DNA from: Sclerodactyla briareus
Taxonomy: Eukaryota > Echinodermata > Holothuroidea > Dendrochirotida > Sclerodactylidae
Assembly (NCBI GenBank): GCA_026419785.1
Contig: JAODTK010005886.1
Location: 1-64,000, forward strand
Direction of reading: 5' to 3'
Length of the DNA: 64,000 nt
Shown here one piece after another: positions 35,065-47,700 of this stretch. The position numbers and the translations under genes are program-made. The notes below the pieces were generated by a model. That model saw only the letters and a list, made by a program, of their open reading frames with translations. It searched no databases and was not told the DNA's origin. Within the stretch, counting starts at the first letter, position 1. Each line of letters begins with the position of its first letter.

Positions 35065-35553
35065 TCAGTCAACATGGCAGCCACTTAGGGTTGCACATGC
35101 CATTTGTATGTTTTGCACCCGTAACATATTTCCATATCGGTTATAGCGAAACAGTTCATGGAAATACCACGTCGTTGGTTGATGTACAAGATCGGTGCGC
35201 AGGACGATGAGCCTATTGACTGACATAAATTTAAACTCCATTAGCTTTGTTTCACCATATTTTCGTCGACGTGTTAGCAACTTCAAGCCTTCCATATCAT
35301 GTCTGACATTTGTAATGTTTTGCATACTCTCAAAACCGGAAAAACGTCTCAGTTGAAGAACGAGGTGGATTTGAAAATGTCGCAGATATTTACCGTTATG
35401 CATTCGTTGTTCCCCTGGAGCGTTTATGAATATTCGTGTGCAAGATATGAATCGGGTTGCCAGAAACGTTTCGATGATCGGGTGACATCGTGATACAAAC
35501 TGTGCTAAATATCTGATTCGAACCTGTTCGCGTTCTACAGAGAGTTTTGACAA
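35065..35553 (-). CDS. Unassigned 162-codon ORF
   Basis: The longest open frame that is neither a recognised retroelement nor clearly repeat-derived. The product is basic and well mixed in composition (for example LKLLTRRRKYGETKLMEFKF and TWYFHELFRYNRYGN), with no low-complexity stretch, no signal peptide and no membrane segment. No family recognised. The frame runs to a stop at 35065 beside tggcagccacttagg. It could be a single large exon or a pseudogene, but a chance ORF of this length is possible in 64 kb. The start is arbitrary. Confidence 0.25.
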   Translation of the reverse strand: MSKLSVEREQVRIRYLAQFVSRCHPIIETFLATRFISCTRIFINAPGEQRMHNGKYLRHFQIHLVLQLRRFSGFESMQNITNVRHDMEGLKLLTRRRKYGETKLMEFKFMSVNRLIVLRTDLVHQPTTWYFHELFRYNRYGNMLRVQNIQMACATLSGCHVD

Positions 35554-37736
35554 CCCCGAGTAGGTACGGTATCAGCGAGTATCGTCAAGCCAACCCGGCC
35601 CGGCCCAAACACCACGATCCACCGATACCATGCGGACGTTCACTTTTCTAGTACTATGGAAGCGGAGCCCAAAGAAGACGGGCAGGAGGTGGAAAACTAT
35701 CCACCTTCGTTGTGATTCGAAGCCTCTGCTTCCCACGGTGCCTCAAGAAAACCCACGTTATTTAGTAGAAATTGTAGCCAGGAACTGACACTATCGTTAC
35801 TGTTGTTAGTACACTTCAGCTACGCTCAATACTGGGCGGGTAGATATTGACAAGACGCCTTACAATGCACATCAGGGTATGATTGGATAAGGTATTCCCC
35901 TGTCACGATGTGTAAGATGTATTTTATGAGGTTAGTGGTAGGGATCCGATAGAAATGCGGGGTGGCGTTCACAAAGGTTAGGTTTCGGTCTTAGTGACGA
36001 TAGATTTGAGATTAGCCAATACACCTGGAATTGAAATGCGACCATAAACCGCAACCCCTAACAAGTAATAAAGCATGGGTATACATTATGCCATCATGCC
36101 CTAACGGAAAGATGTCTACTAATAATTTTACATTGCATCACTTGAGAAAAGTGAGGAAAATTGGATTGAAAGTCTGGTTTGTTTATATAGATGGACATTC
36201 GGTATTCCTAATGGTCGAGAAAGAATTCAAACCTCACAAGGATTGAGGAGGAGTTCGGAACTACCGAAGCAGGGCAGTTTGACAGCACAGCTACGTAAGG
36301 TTTGCAGTTTGCACCTACTGGAGGACGCAAGCCAATGGGTGGCCTAAAGAGAAATATCCAGGAGGAACGAATATAGAAGGGCCTTGAACCTCGAGACCCA
36401 CAAAGTGGTGCCGCATGCTTTGTGCTGATTACATGACAGAGCACAGCTGCTAGTGTCACTGCAATCTGCATTTAAATCCGGCTGTCAAGGACGGTGAGGA
36501 AGGATCACAATTTTTGTATGAATGTGGACTATATCTACGCATGTGGTGTGTTAATTTTCAAATGGGAAACATGTACTTTTACAGATTATTGTGTCACTGT
36601 TTGAAGTATGGTATATGTACTGATCGATTCACCATTCTGCTTTAGGCTCAGTCAGAATCCATGTCACTATTGGGTGTGTTAATCCTGTTTGCAGGATAAG
36701 TGTCTCCTGATGTTCCAGTAATTCATATAGGGTTAAACAGAAAATGCATAGTTCGGTTGATGATGTGACAGACAAGTGCCAATCAGAGTTACAGAATGTG
36801 ATTATGGAATTCTGCCAATACCATTGAAATGTAAAAAATTCTTATCTCTAAATAACTTTTCATGTGGGCATAGTGGCATTGCATTGAAAGTTAGACGTTC
36901 GTTGGAGGGATTATTGAACATGCTTCCAACAGGCGCCACATCTACTCTCGATGGTATACAGTTCCTATTATCGGTTCTAACTATAATAGAAAGTAAATTT
37001 GAGACCAGACTAAGAAAGAGAGAAGAAATAAAATGGCGCAATTAGTAAAGAGTCACTAAAGAACACGCATGTAGCAAGAGGGGGCAGCCCTTTGAGCAAT
37101 GTTCTGATCTCTCCTATGTAGCTAGTTAATTCTCCTATTTCTTAGGAGGGTATTCTAGTTACCTGGGGGTATTGTAGGCCAAAAAGTTGTCAGAGCTTTT
37201 TCGTCTTGATCTGCAGTATATACCCTCTAGGTTTGGAGCCTCTGCCTTAATTTGCATTGATAGCCATGTACTTTGCAATTTCGAGAAAATGCAAGCCCAG
37301 TCAGCAGATGGCATTGCAGGGAACTGTTCATCATCAGTTGTTCTGTACTGTATGCTGGACAGGTGTAATATACTGATGCTCAAGGAAAAATTTACCGTTA
37401 TGCTTATAGTTGGGAGCCCTTACAATTTCCTTTCAAACTTCCTATATAGGTTAGAGAACTGCTCAGGGAGTAGAAGGGCAGGCAGGAGAGGGCCAGTGGC
37501 GGATAGGGGAGACCAGGTTGCGAACATGGGGGGAGGACTGCTGATTCCAAGACCAACTGTCTCTGCAGCAGGACCAAGAGAAAGAGGAGGAGCCAACATC
37601 AGAGTAGATATATTCAGTTCATTCTTTCCCCAATCTCGTTTTTAGATCCTCCCGCAAACAATTGGCCTTGTCCCCAATAAACTCCATTAGATCTAGATGC
37701 CATCCATAATTTCTGTTTACTTATCTATCTCTTCAG
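35554..37736. other. Low-repeat DNA, possible intronic sequence
   Basis: No repeat family recognised. Open blocks at 36776-37045 (plus, 89 codons, with a reverse-strand overlap) and 37187-37645 (plus, 152 codons, turning low-complexity Gly/Arg) have no motifs. A polypyrimidine-AG lies at about 36705 (cctgtttgcag). I cannot support exons here. Confidence 0.3.
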
Positions 37737-38051
37737 ATTGAATGGGATGGTCCAGAGAGTGATCAGCATTATTCATTGACCAATGGGACATCAGGGTGTT
37801 CAGGAACTGAGGTCAACGGTTCATATCTATGGTCAATACTCCACTATATTGTTTACACCATTTTTGCTGCAGCTTCTACAGAATGGACTGTTTGATCAGG
37901 GAAGTTATCAGTATTAAATTATATTACCATGATGACATATGGGTGTTTGTGACTGGAGTTGGTCAGGAATTTCAGGTTAACGGTCATCTAGAAGTCAATT
38001 CTGGGCCATTGGAATTGATGGTGTCGATCTATTTTAGTCATGAAAGTGGAG
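37737..38051 (+). CDS. Candidate exon with strong splice-like ends
   Basis: Acceptor: tttacttatctatctcttcag ending at 37736. Donor: ggag then gtaagt, GT at 38052. The 315 bp between is open in two blocks joined by one frame change. The first starts IEWDGPESDQHYSLTN and continues GTSGCSGTEVNGSYLW; the second contains REVISIKLYYHDDIWVFVTG, then VGQEFQVNGHLEV and ELMVSIYFSHESGG. The block YYHDDIWVFV recalls the DDDxWVFI signature of fibro-slime/PA14-like extracellular domains, but the similarity is short and I do not name a family on it. The frame change may be a sequencing indel or evidence of a pseudogene. Confidence 0.35.
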
Positions 38052-38234
38052 GTAAGTTAATTCCCGAGGTCCACAAATTCTGCCCCAAATCATGAAGCAC
38101 AACTAAACTGAAGTACAGGTTCCAGTTGATTTATACCATTTATACGCCTTGTGTTATTGGCTCCCACCGGAAGGTGCTTCAGTTGACCAAGGGGAAAATC
38201 CTTAGTCGGAAAGTGTTAGGAGGCTCCAGTTTGG

Positions 38235-38510
38235 GTGGGGAAGGACACTGGCGAATCTCGTCTACTCTTTTTGCAAGAGTGCCCTGAGTATTGAGGACGG
38301 GTGATCGTCATTTAACGTCCCATCCACGACAAGAGTGTAGCATTCCACTCGCTGCAACCACTTTCTACCCAGAAAGGCGACGGGGTGTGAATGAAAGTTG
38401 GTGTCGGTGCCGACACCAAGGGTTGAACCAGGGACCTCAGGCAGTGCAGGCAGGAACTTACCGTCTGCCACCCACCGCTCCCAGTGCTTTTTGAGGGGTG
38501 TGAGGTAAGC
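38235..38510 (-). mobile_element. tRNA-derived SINE
   Basis: On the minus strand: an A-box-like ggtgggtggcagacgg near 38473, then about 30 bp later a B box ctggttcaaccct near 38415 (plus strand agggttgaaccag). Next come a ggtgtcggcaccgacacc hairpin and a body ending in gatgggacgttaaatgacg, a run of tcaatactcagggcactctt, and gcaaaaagagtaga. The A/B spacing fits a Pol III promoter. The gacgttaaa core and the short ctcttgcaaaaagag 3' end resemble conserved parts of wide-spread metazoan SINE superfamilies, from memory. Confidence 0.75.
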
Positions 38511-39638
38511 TACCAGAGATGTTGGTGAGATTGTTCCCTGCTCACGGGAAACAAAAAGGCTCAGACACATATTGTGTCCTTAGTGGGTGAGAGAGCCCTA
38601 TTGTACTGGGAAATGAGAATCTATAGCCCATAGGCTTGCATGGAACCAGTTTCGACCTGACACCTGACCATCATGGATTTGGCGATTGCTATGGAAGCCC
38701 AATCAAAGCTCACCGGTACCCTGTATGAGTGATTTCATCACGGGACACTGATGAATCTCACTGACGTCATTCTTATAGAAACTATGTTCTGGATTTTTCA
38801 GAACATGATCAAAAACCCGTGTGAAGAAGTAGACAAACAGGCACTTTCGCTCATAGTTGCAGAGCGCCAGCCAAGTATTCTTTTGACATTGGGAAGAGCA
38901 ACAAGAACACAAAGCTGTCTAGTGATCACCAAGTGGTGCGCTGTGGCAGATGATGCAGGCGAGTTGAGGAGAAATTTGATGCATGGACCCCTGAGTCTGT
39001 TTGGAGTATAACCCAGAAGTAAAATGTGTTTTTAGTAATGCTACAAGATAGGACCTGTTGCCAAAAATGCGGCACCCTGAAACTGTGCTGTCATTTAATC
39101 ATTGCCGATAGCAAATTCCAAAAGCACGGCGCCCAAAGGATTCTCGGCGTTCGTCATATGGAGAGTGGAGAAGCATAATTCTATGAAATTTTAATTTCAG
39201 GGCTTTGGCATTCTAAGATGCCAGGATCTTCATGCATTCACCCCCATGTGTACTGCAAACTGGAATCTCACGGCATGCAATTGTTCAGAAGTGGTATTGG
39301 AGTAATTGAAAACAGCTTGAGAGTATTTTACATGAAGCCAAGGTCCTCTCTGCTTCCAACTGTTTTGCTCTAAGAATTTTCCTCAGTTTCACACCAAATT
39401 CCTTGCCTGAGCCCCCTCAGACAGTGCAGCCCTGAAATGAGAAATTTAGAAATCCAAAGTCCTTGATCTGCCCTAGAAGAACCTGTGCAGATGTAGATGG
39501 CCTTGAGAATTGAGAGGACATGGCTTGAAACAGTATCCAGTAATCCAGTACAGCCATCGTATGGACGGCAAAGATCAGTAATCCATGAGGTCTTCCCAAA
39601 ATATAAAGCTATGTTTGATTCCACATTTCTCCAGGTAG
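38511..39638. other. Unassigned DNA
   Basis: No repeat family or firm exon. A polypyrimidine-AG at about 39201 (ttttaatttcag) is followed by an unremarkable frame. The 86-codon plus ORF 38751-39011 has no motif. Confidence 0.3.
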
Positions 39639-39863
39639 CACTTCAAATTGTTTCACATTTCTGCACCAAAAACAGTTACAGAAAGTCGTACTATTTCCAT
39701 TTTAAATCCTCTCCCATCAGAAATGGAGCAAATTGGTCCTAACCCCATGGTCCTTGGCAATGCACAGACACTGAGGAACGAATCTTCGGCGCAAGCAGGC
39801 ATCGGGCGATTCGCCAATGTGGACGCTATAGACAGTTTGTTTGTGGAAACTATGGGGGCTTAG
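39639..39863 (+). CDS. Candidate terminal exon, unassigned
   Basis: After ttccacatttctccaggtag (AG at 39637-39638) the frame is open for 74 codons to a tag stop at 39861-39863. Its second half, EMEQIGPNPMVLGNAQTLRN then ESSAQAGIGRFANVDAIDSL, has balanced, protein-like composition with no repeat bias. No family recognised. Using the other possible AG, four bases earlier, puts a stop in this frame. No linked upstream exon was established. Confidence 0.25.
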   Translation, partial: HFKLFHISAPKTVTESRTISILNPLPSEMEQIGPNPMVLGNAQTLRNESSAQAGIGRFANVDAIDSLFVETMGA

Positions 39864-41564
39864 AGAAGGGTGCACTCGTGGGTGTTCCAACGCTGTGCTT
39901 GTATTAGTACTCAGAAATTCCCAGACCAGATGCAGAGGTTGGCTTGATGTCTGTCAGGGTGCCAGCTAGCTGTTTGAACTGGGTCATACCCAGGGCCGAA
40001 CCTCTTGGTGAGGGCAGGGGCTGGGTAATGGGGGGAGTTGGAAGATAGATTTACTCCATGAAAACTTACAAAAATACATATCCCACCTGATGACCACACT
40101 CTGGTTACCCAGGGAGGAAGAAAGGAAATGAAACAGTAATACTAAGCATTATTCTTTTGAACCCTTCGATCTTTTTTGTAGAGTCACAGATGTAAAAGTC
40201 TGTACTTTCAAAAATTGTCCGCCAATCAATTTCTGTTGTCTCATAAGTGTGCGGACAAATCTTTTGCTCAGACAATTATTATCAGACTTAGAGTGTTGTA
40301 GTAACAAACTTTGCTCCGCCAAGCTTATGTGTTATAGACGAGTGCTGAAAGAGCGAACATATTTCAATATAGCTTTACATTATTAGTATTTCTTCAATCT
40401 ATTCACTTCACTTAGACAAACATTTATCCACATGTCAAGCTTCCAGTACTTGCCAAAGAGATGATCCCCCGAAAAAGTTTTACAACTGCTCTGTCAAGAT
40501 TCATGTTAAGGAGGTGATTTATTTATAGAAGAGTGTGAAGAACGCAATATATCTATGATTTCATTAGTACTCTCTTATTACTAGCTGTTGCCATGTTATT
40601 GTATAAATACATGAAGTGTGAGTATTGATGTGAACAAATATTCAATCCACATTTGTATTATGAGCTTTCAAATAGTTGACAAAGATATGTAATGTTTTTG
40701 ATGTTCATTAGTTGGTAATTTCTCTTTTGTCTCGTATTGTGGTGGGATGTGCATTGTTGCAATATCAGACTGTAGTCTAATGCCAACATAAGAGCTACAT
40801 TACAAGGCACTAAGCCAGTTGTGAGTTGGCTTCCTCTATGGTGGACTATGTTTGACAAGTTAGTCAACTATAATCAGGAAAAAAAAGAAAGTATGGGGTA
40901 TTCAAACTGTACAATTCAACAAGATAAAGGGGGTCACTAGTATTTTTCCAGTTAATGGGACCAGAAAAATCTGGAACAACAATGGCAATAGCCCATGTTT
41001 CACGTAGGAAATGATTGTGAGTGGACCGTTCAAAATAGCAAAGGTTGATCACAAGATTAGACACGTATGTAGTAGGAGAGTGCCAAACCTGCCCCAGATG
41101 CTTCAAGTGCAAATGCCCCAAATGACCTTCAGTGGATACTGGAAAGTGTGGTTGAGGTTCTATAAGATGACAAATGTCATGCCTTCACCAAACAAATGCA
41201 TTGCAACACACAGTTGTAGCAGTTCCAGCATGGTCAGGAATTGGCAGTATTGGGATTTGGAAAACGATTCTCTCTATCCGGTTCTGACCAATATCTGCTA
41301 GAAGGACCATGTGCATCGACACATTCAGATTTCATTCAGGCATAACTTAAAATTATTGTGATATTCCATGTCAGTCTGCGACCTCTATACGCATCTTTGC
41401 CACACCAGTCCTCCTCCCCCATTGTCAGCTGTAGGGCAATGAGATAGGACCATTTGCTGTAGGAAGTATTATGTTTAGGATCAATTACAAGTTTATTTTG
41501 AATATCTTCCCCTTACTTCCTCACTCTCCTGTCTGATCTTGGCCACGTAAAGCAATGCCAGGAG
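39864..41564. other. Unassigned DNA
   Basis: Mostly AT-rich with short ORFs on both strands. The 96-codon plus ORF at 41011-41301 has no recognisable domain. A gggccgaacctcttgg-ggggctggg patch at 39990-40035 may be a transposon relic. Confidence 0.3.
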
Positions 41565-42120
41565 AAGTATGCTGGATGACCCTGTTGTGCTAGAAGGCGA
41601 TTTCACACAATGGCATACTGTGCCCTCTCCATGACCTTCGGCATTGACCTTATGGGTCAAGATGTTCCAGAGCTAAATAAACATACAAGACATGCTGGCA
41701 GGACTTTCTACCCCTTATCAGCAGATATCCCGTTTTGATTACTTGGTAGAAGGAATCTGCAGTCTGAATTAAGTCTGTGGGGGGTGTGTGCATCTGTGTG
41801 ACACCCCTTGTCAGACCGATTAATCAATGAACGCAACCACCAGGTATCCAAGTTCAAATGGGCACCTGGGTAGCTCATGCGGAGAGGATGAACAGTTCCT
41901 TTTTTGTGCAAGTCAAGGTCAAACCATGGCAAAGTTTGAACAACCTGTAAGACCACAATATCTGATGAGGGCAAGTATCTATTAGGTATGGGGGTTGCAC
42001 ATAGGTGAGGATGAACCCTATTGTTTGGGGGTCATGGTCATAGGTCATTGGAGGTCACCAAAGGGCAATCCTTAGTCTATATCTTGGCAACGGAACATTA
42101 AAGATAAAGTTGTTAAGGAG
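41565..42120 (+). repeat. Repeat B-like unit plus a short dispersed repeat
   Basis: 41565-41700 carries B features (caatgccaggagaagtatgc, tccatgaccttcggcattga, accttatgggtcaaga). At 41775-41805 ggggtgt and acacccc form a small hairpin. Around 41855-41885 tgggcacctgggtagctcat, read inversely acccaggtgcccatttgaac, resembles a dispersed marine-invertebrate repeat. 41990-42120 holds a ggtcatggtcataggtcatt and ggaggtcacc run. Confidence 0.4.
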
Positions 42121-44369
42121 AGTCGTGTTAGCTAGGGTGACAGGCTGGTGACCTACTTTCACCTTCGAGAGTCAATGGTTGGTGCGACCAGAGGCATCTT
42201 GTTGCAACCAACAAATGAGTCAATGCCCACTGACATTGGAACAATGCTATACGTGCCATCTCCAGCCATGTCCTCATGTAAATGGTCCAAACAGCCTCTA
42301 AAACCACTAATCAGTTCAAATCTTATAAATTTGCCTAACAAATATTTAGGGTGTTGGGTAATCGGAGAATTTTGTCAGTCGGTGAAGATACATCTGGTGA
42401 TTATTACCTAATGATCTTGTGGCCTGGGTCAATTCTTTGTAACGACCCGATTGTGTGTTAAACAACCATAAATACCAAAATGGTTTTGTGCCATAACTCG
42501 CTACCATGGGGGGGGTGATAGGGCATCGGATGGAGTAATCAAGTCATGGTAGCTAGACCGCCCTCGTGCCGTCATGTCATTGTAATGCATGGCGTTGAAC
42601 TTCGATTATCCAATATTCAATATTGTAGTTACAATATCGGCCAGGTTGTACTCCTTCAGTGTAACCCAAACGGTTTTGTGCCAGACTCACTACATAAAAT
42701 ACCCCGGATGCCCCTTTACTGATGATAACTGTGACTTTCACCATGATCCGCTCAATGGGGACATCTTCTGTAGGTATGTGGCGATTTGAGACTGAGGCCA
42801 ATGGCGTCACCTCCTTACAGAGCAGTTTTTATCAATTCACGATCTCCAAGGAGGAAGCACAAGGCGAAGTGGCAACACCAGTGGCAAACAGCCTGTCACA
42901 AAAGTTGTTCTTCCTCCATCTCCTTCGGGAAATGGTGTCATCTGGCATGTAGTTAAGTTCCTAGAAGTTGCGAAAAAAGACCTCAATCAGAATTTCTGCA
43001 AATTGTATGGGGAGAAGGAAACAAGAACAATATATCAGAGTGGTGGCGATAACACAAATGCGGGAAATATGATTTTTGGGCTCCTCCATTGATGACTATT
43101 AACACGAAGTGCCCCCACGAAAAAGAATTTCGCACGGTGCCTAGATAGATCAGCGGGGTATTAAGTGAAGGGGTTAACGTCGATTTCTCCAGCGGAGAGG
43201 TAGTTAAGTCACTCCCAATAACTGTTCCAGTTCGCATCTCTGCCTCTATCTCCACAGAGTCAGGGTCATCAGTCGTAATTACGTAACCCTAGCCAAGTGG
43301 TGCATCTGGCATAGGATGAGCAGGTAGGAGCGCCTGTTTAGCTATTTCTAGTCAGCCAAGTTCTTGTTAGCAGCTGACGCCCATTCGAGCGAGGGCTTGC
43401 GGCATGTCTAAGAGGTATACTCTGTAATATTGTCGAGTCGTTGGCTTGTTTTCATGGTCATTGCCCTCCCACTACTTGTTTGTATGCGCACACTAAATTT
43501 CGGCTACATTGTTTGTAGGTCTCTGTATTAGGTGATGCAGTGCTGGATATTCGATTAGCCAGATGTGATTGAGCACGCCCCAAAGAACATATAATTATTA
43601 CCTCCGCGTAGCTCAGTAAGCTGTAACCATGCGTCTATTACCCATGTCCGCCATGTCACATGTGTACCTTGATTAATTTTGAAAGATGGTTTGGGAGATC
43701 AGACTAGGGGTGGGGTTAGGGTATAATCACTGACTCTCGACTGGTAGTATGTTTCACTTCCCCTACAACATGTGTATTATGGTACCGAAATCCACAGGTC
43801 GTGAGTCAGAGACTAGGGCTAGGTCAGAGTTCACGTACAGATGTTTATCCCAATCTTATAGAATTACCAACACTAAACCTAATGGGAACAATTCCAATGC
43901 CCTAATTGTAGAATACAGTGCACTGCCCGGAGCCCGGAAGTGACATACCGTGCTCCCTCATGTTCACATTTACACAGTTAGTGACAGGTTATTATCCACA
44001 AACGCCAGGTTAGGGTCGTGGACATCTTGGACTTCCAGGCAATGACTCTAATTTCATACCAATTTTCACCTATTACTTGTGGTATGTTTTAGCCGATTTG
44101 CCTCCCACGGTAGGACTCTACGGTCTAGTTTAGGCCCAACCAGTGGAAATTATATCCCGAGACACTGTAGTGTCCGGGTATCATGTTTGGGTGTGTGCCG
44201 CGTGCAGTCCCAGGCTCCCGTCGCCGAAACTTTAGGTGTTAGAGCAAATAACTCCTGTAACGCTTATCCCATTAATTGAAAATTGGTACACATGTCCACC
44301 CTAGTGACATCTTGAATGAGTTTGAAAGGGGCATCGCTGCAAGCTGGGGTCCGCTAATTGACATAATTT
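42121..44369. other. Unassigned DNA with a duplicated phrase
   Basis: aaaatggttttgtgccataactc (42478) and aaacggttttgtgccagactcac (42669) suggest an old duplication about 190 bp apart. ORFs at 42589-42789 and 42722-42952 overlap in different frames; joined they could be one exon with an indel, but no family is recognisable. Near 43085-43150 there is a short match to repeat S (acacgaagtgccc). Confidence 0.35.
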
Positions 44370-44705
44370 ACGCGAAATTTTTAAGTTATTCGGATTTGAA
44401 CGAAAACCTGGTGGGTAGGATATATTTTATCACGAAACATGTTGAGGTCATTTGAGTTCAGCAGAGGTCAAAATTTGGAAATTTTGCGATTTCCCAAACT
44501 TGGTCAGATGAAACAAACTGGTGGGTAGGGACTATAGTTGATCCTCAAAATGTGGATTTTTTGGGGTCATTTCAAGGTCATCGGGGTCAAATTGCATTCT
44601 TTTTTGATTTTCCGAAATTTTGTCAGATTTGAACGAAAACTTGGTGGATGTGGGGCTCATTGTTAAAAAGTGCCATTTCAAAGCCCATAGTGGGTCAATT
44701 GGCAT
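44370..44705 (+). repeat. Three-unit tandem repeat, about 130 bp period
   Basis: Units start near 44397, 44508 and 44631 with gaacgaaaacctggtgggta / gaaacaaactggtgggtag / gaacgaaaacttggtggatg. Each is followed by a stretch like ggtcatttcaaggtcatcgg, ggtcaaatt, and a tttccgaaa-ttgtcagat block. Confidence 0.7.
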
Positions 44706-47700
44706 AAATCTGACAGGGTCCAATAAGGTTATTTGAGCATATGCTGGGGTAAATGGCTACTAACAGGGCAGTTTCACAAAACTCCTTATGTTGAACGGTA
44801 ATTAGATGGAACTTGTATATTTATGCGGCCCAGACCGTGTCAAACATGATCTGCCACAAAGGACAGTGCCGCATGATTGTTCTGTACCTACCACAATGGT
44901 TCATTGGATATTCTCGATACTGTTCATGTGGAAAGAATACACCTCACTGATGGACCAGGTTGACGGATATGTAGGTGCTGAGCCTGAGTGGGGTTGTGGA
45001 CGTAGCATGGCCCAGCATCCTTCGCGGCGCTGTTCTTGATTGTGACTGGCATATCTGCAAAATTAAGAATTGTAACATGCAACTACTTTTAAAGAATGGT
45101 TAGTAACCCAAGTCAGGCACTTACAAGAATTCGATATTTGAACTAAACCCCAAACAAAAGAACAATATGATTGTGAAAAAGCAAATGAATGTTCATTTTC
45201 CCTCCCCTTGTTTTTTTTTGTATCCATGATTGGCGCTTTGTTTGGACCGTCTTATATATCTCGTCCCATCACTTGATGTATAGCAAATGACGATGTTTTT
45301 GTAAGTTCCATTAATTACCAAGATATGACTGATTTTCTACAATTCCTCAATCATACTCGTGGTAACGATCCCATGCATTGTCGCCTGATGATCAAAACAC
45401 CTGGATTCTTTTGTTCTGACTGAATTTAGAATATTCCTTCGTGATGATACCTCCCGCCATTAATGGATCGCCTATAAATGGCATATTTGATACATTAGGA
45501 GTTCTTGGTGTGAGGGGTGGGGGGGTCGGGGTGATTGTTCTACAGTAATCGAACTGATCATAAGGTGACCAAACAGACAGATTGGGTGTCAATCCGGTCG
45601 AATAACACAGTGATTGACCCCATCAAGGTTGCAAGAAGAAACCAAACATTTTCAAAAACCAAACAAAAAACAACCAAAAAAAACGTTTCTTATGTTAAAG
45701 AGTCCGGTTCGACAGTGAATGGACCTACATGGCGGGCCAGCAATTATGACTACCCCACCCTCCACTTGGAAACTAAAAAACGATACTGTATGACAGGACT
45801 AATCAAGTGCAGCTATCTGTCGTGTCCCCCGCTTTTTGGGCAGGTCAAACCCATTCATGTTTGGTCGTCTCCCCGCTAACACGCCTTGTCCGTAATCTTC
45901 CATTCTTGAAAATCTCACCATCAGGCCTTTTGTGTACAAATCTATCACAGGCCACACTTTTCTCCAAAGTGATTTTACTTCCACTACACCCCGTCTCAAC
46001 ACTCCACCCTCACCTTGTCACACGGTAAATGACCAGCACAGTCTTTGTTAAAGGTAAACAACAACAATGTAGACTATAGTACCAGAAAATGTCAGGGACT
46101 TTGCCTCCCGAGTCAGTGCCCCAGTCAGGTTTATACAACCAGACAGCCGCAAATATCTAATTGCCGACTATGTTTGTCTGACTGATCACCGCGCTGTATG
46201 AATTTGTGGGTTACCTTCCAGCGCCAACACGTGGCTTGTCTGTCCAGTCAGAACCATGTTTTATACTGTGGTAACGTACTGTATTTGCATGAGTTGCATG
46301 TTAATGCTCAATGACCAAGCATGGGGGTACGTTACTCAGTCACGTCCCATTTTTTTGCCTCACCACTGAAAAAAACAAATGAAAAAAATACTGCCATTCA
46401 AGATTTGCCGTTATGCAGCGCGTGTAGTCGCACGTGACCTGTGTCATTCGTACACACTGAAGGCTTATCCAGCGTCTAAATCGAATTTTAGTGTCGTTTT
46501 CTAGAGTGCGTGTGGCATTTTTCGCACCATTACGAAATATTCGATGAAATTGTTTTCACTTTTCGTGCCGACTGGACGGAAATGGTACATGAACCTATCT
46601 GAAAGTTTGATACGGGATGCAGAAGAACGTCGCTATTTGACTTGTACAGGTTTCAGCTTTTGTTTATAACGGACTGACGTTTGTGTGTGTTATTTTGCTA
46701 TGTGACTAGTCATTTGCGCTGTCTTGGATCAGTGAATAGTTGGTATCCACAATACACCACACTACTGAATAGCAAATAATATAGCACGGCAGTACTCCAT
46801 AGGCCTACTGTTTTCCAGAAACCATGTGCCTTCTTTTAACTACTTCAAAGCGATCACACGCATAAAAATTTCCGAATGTCCCTTTGTTGCACTTACAACA
46901 ATTACACCAAGCATACAAGTAACGAAGTGGATAGCAGTTAACCTGTTCTTACTACTAGTACTAGGAAACACAGTACGCTGCAAGACGATTAACCCACCGG
47001 TCCCAGCCGTAGCGATGCTACTTCGACGTCAGTTTTTTAGACCATTTTTGAGCTTGATACTGTCCCATCTCTCTTATCTGATTTCCGATTCTCACTCTCC
47101 GGCTGTCTGACTTTCGCCTCTGCACTCGTTTCCGCTCCTTCCGCATCGGGGTAGTCATTTCAGCCCTTTCTTTTGGCTTTGGTCCCCATTTTCGGTTTGG
47201 ACCATACACTCTGCCGCGGCATATACGAGTTGCCAATGACATACACTTTTGTGTAAGAACTCCGTGATACTAGTGTTTGTCGTAATTGTATGAGTTCTCG
47301 ATCTTTCATGAGCCAAATGATTTTCGACAGATTAAGGTCACGAGAAATTCACAGCGCGTGAAACGTGGTCGTTTATATTTTCTGCTTGACTAAGACTTTG
47401 TTGCTCCCTAATTACAATGATACCATGTTTACGAAGAATAAAGCTCCGTGATCGGCTAAAAAAATCCTACCGCGGGGCAAGATACCGAATGACAACCCGC
47501 CTCCGCTATGGTGTAAGAGAATCCAGAGTAACCGCTTGTGGAATTCGTAAGTGGTTGGGGGCCCATAAATCATGTCAGTGCAGGTGTGCTGTTGACCCCT
47601 TAACTATATCGATGACAGTTTACTCTCTCAGACAGGAAGGATCGATTCCGTTGATAATTGAGCTGCGAAATTGTCTCTGTTGGCGGCACTCGGGGGCTCG

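Noticed and set aside
43600..43680. ccgcgtagctcagtaagc, resembling a tRNA D-arm/A box
   Set aside because: No B box or foldable acceptor stem follows at the right distance.
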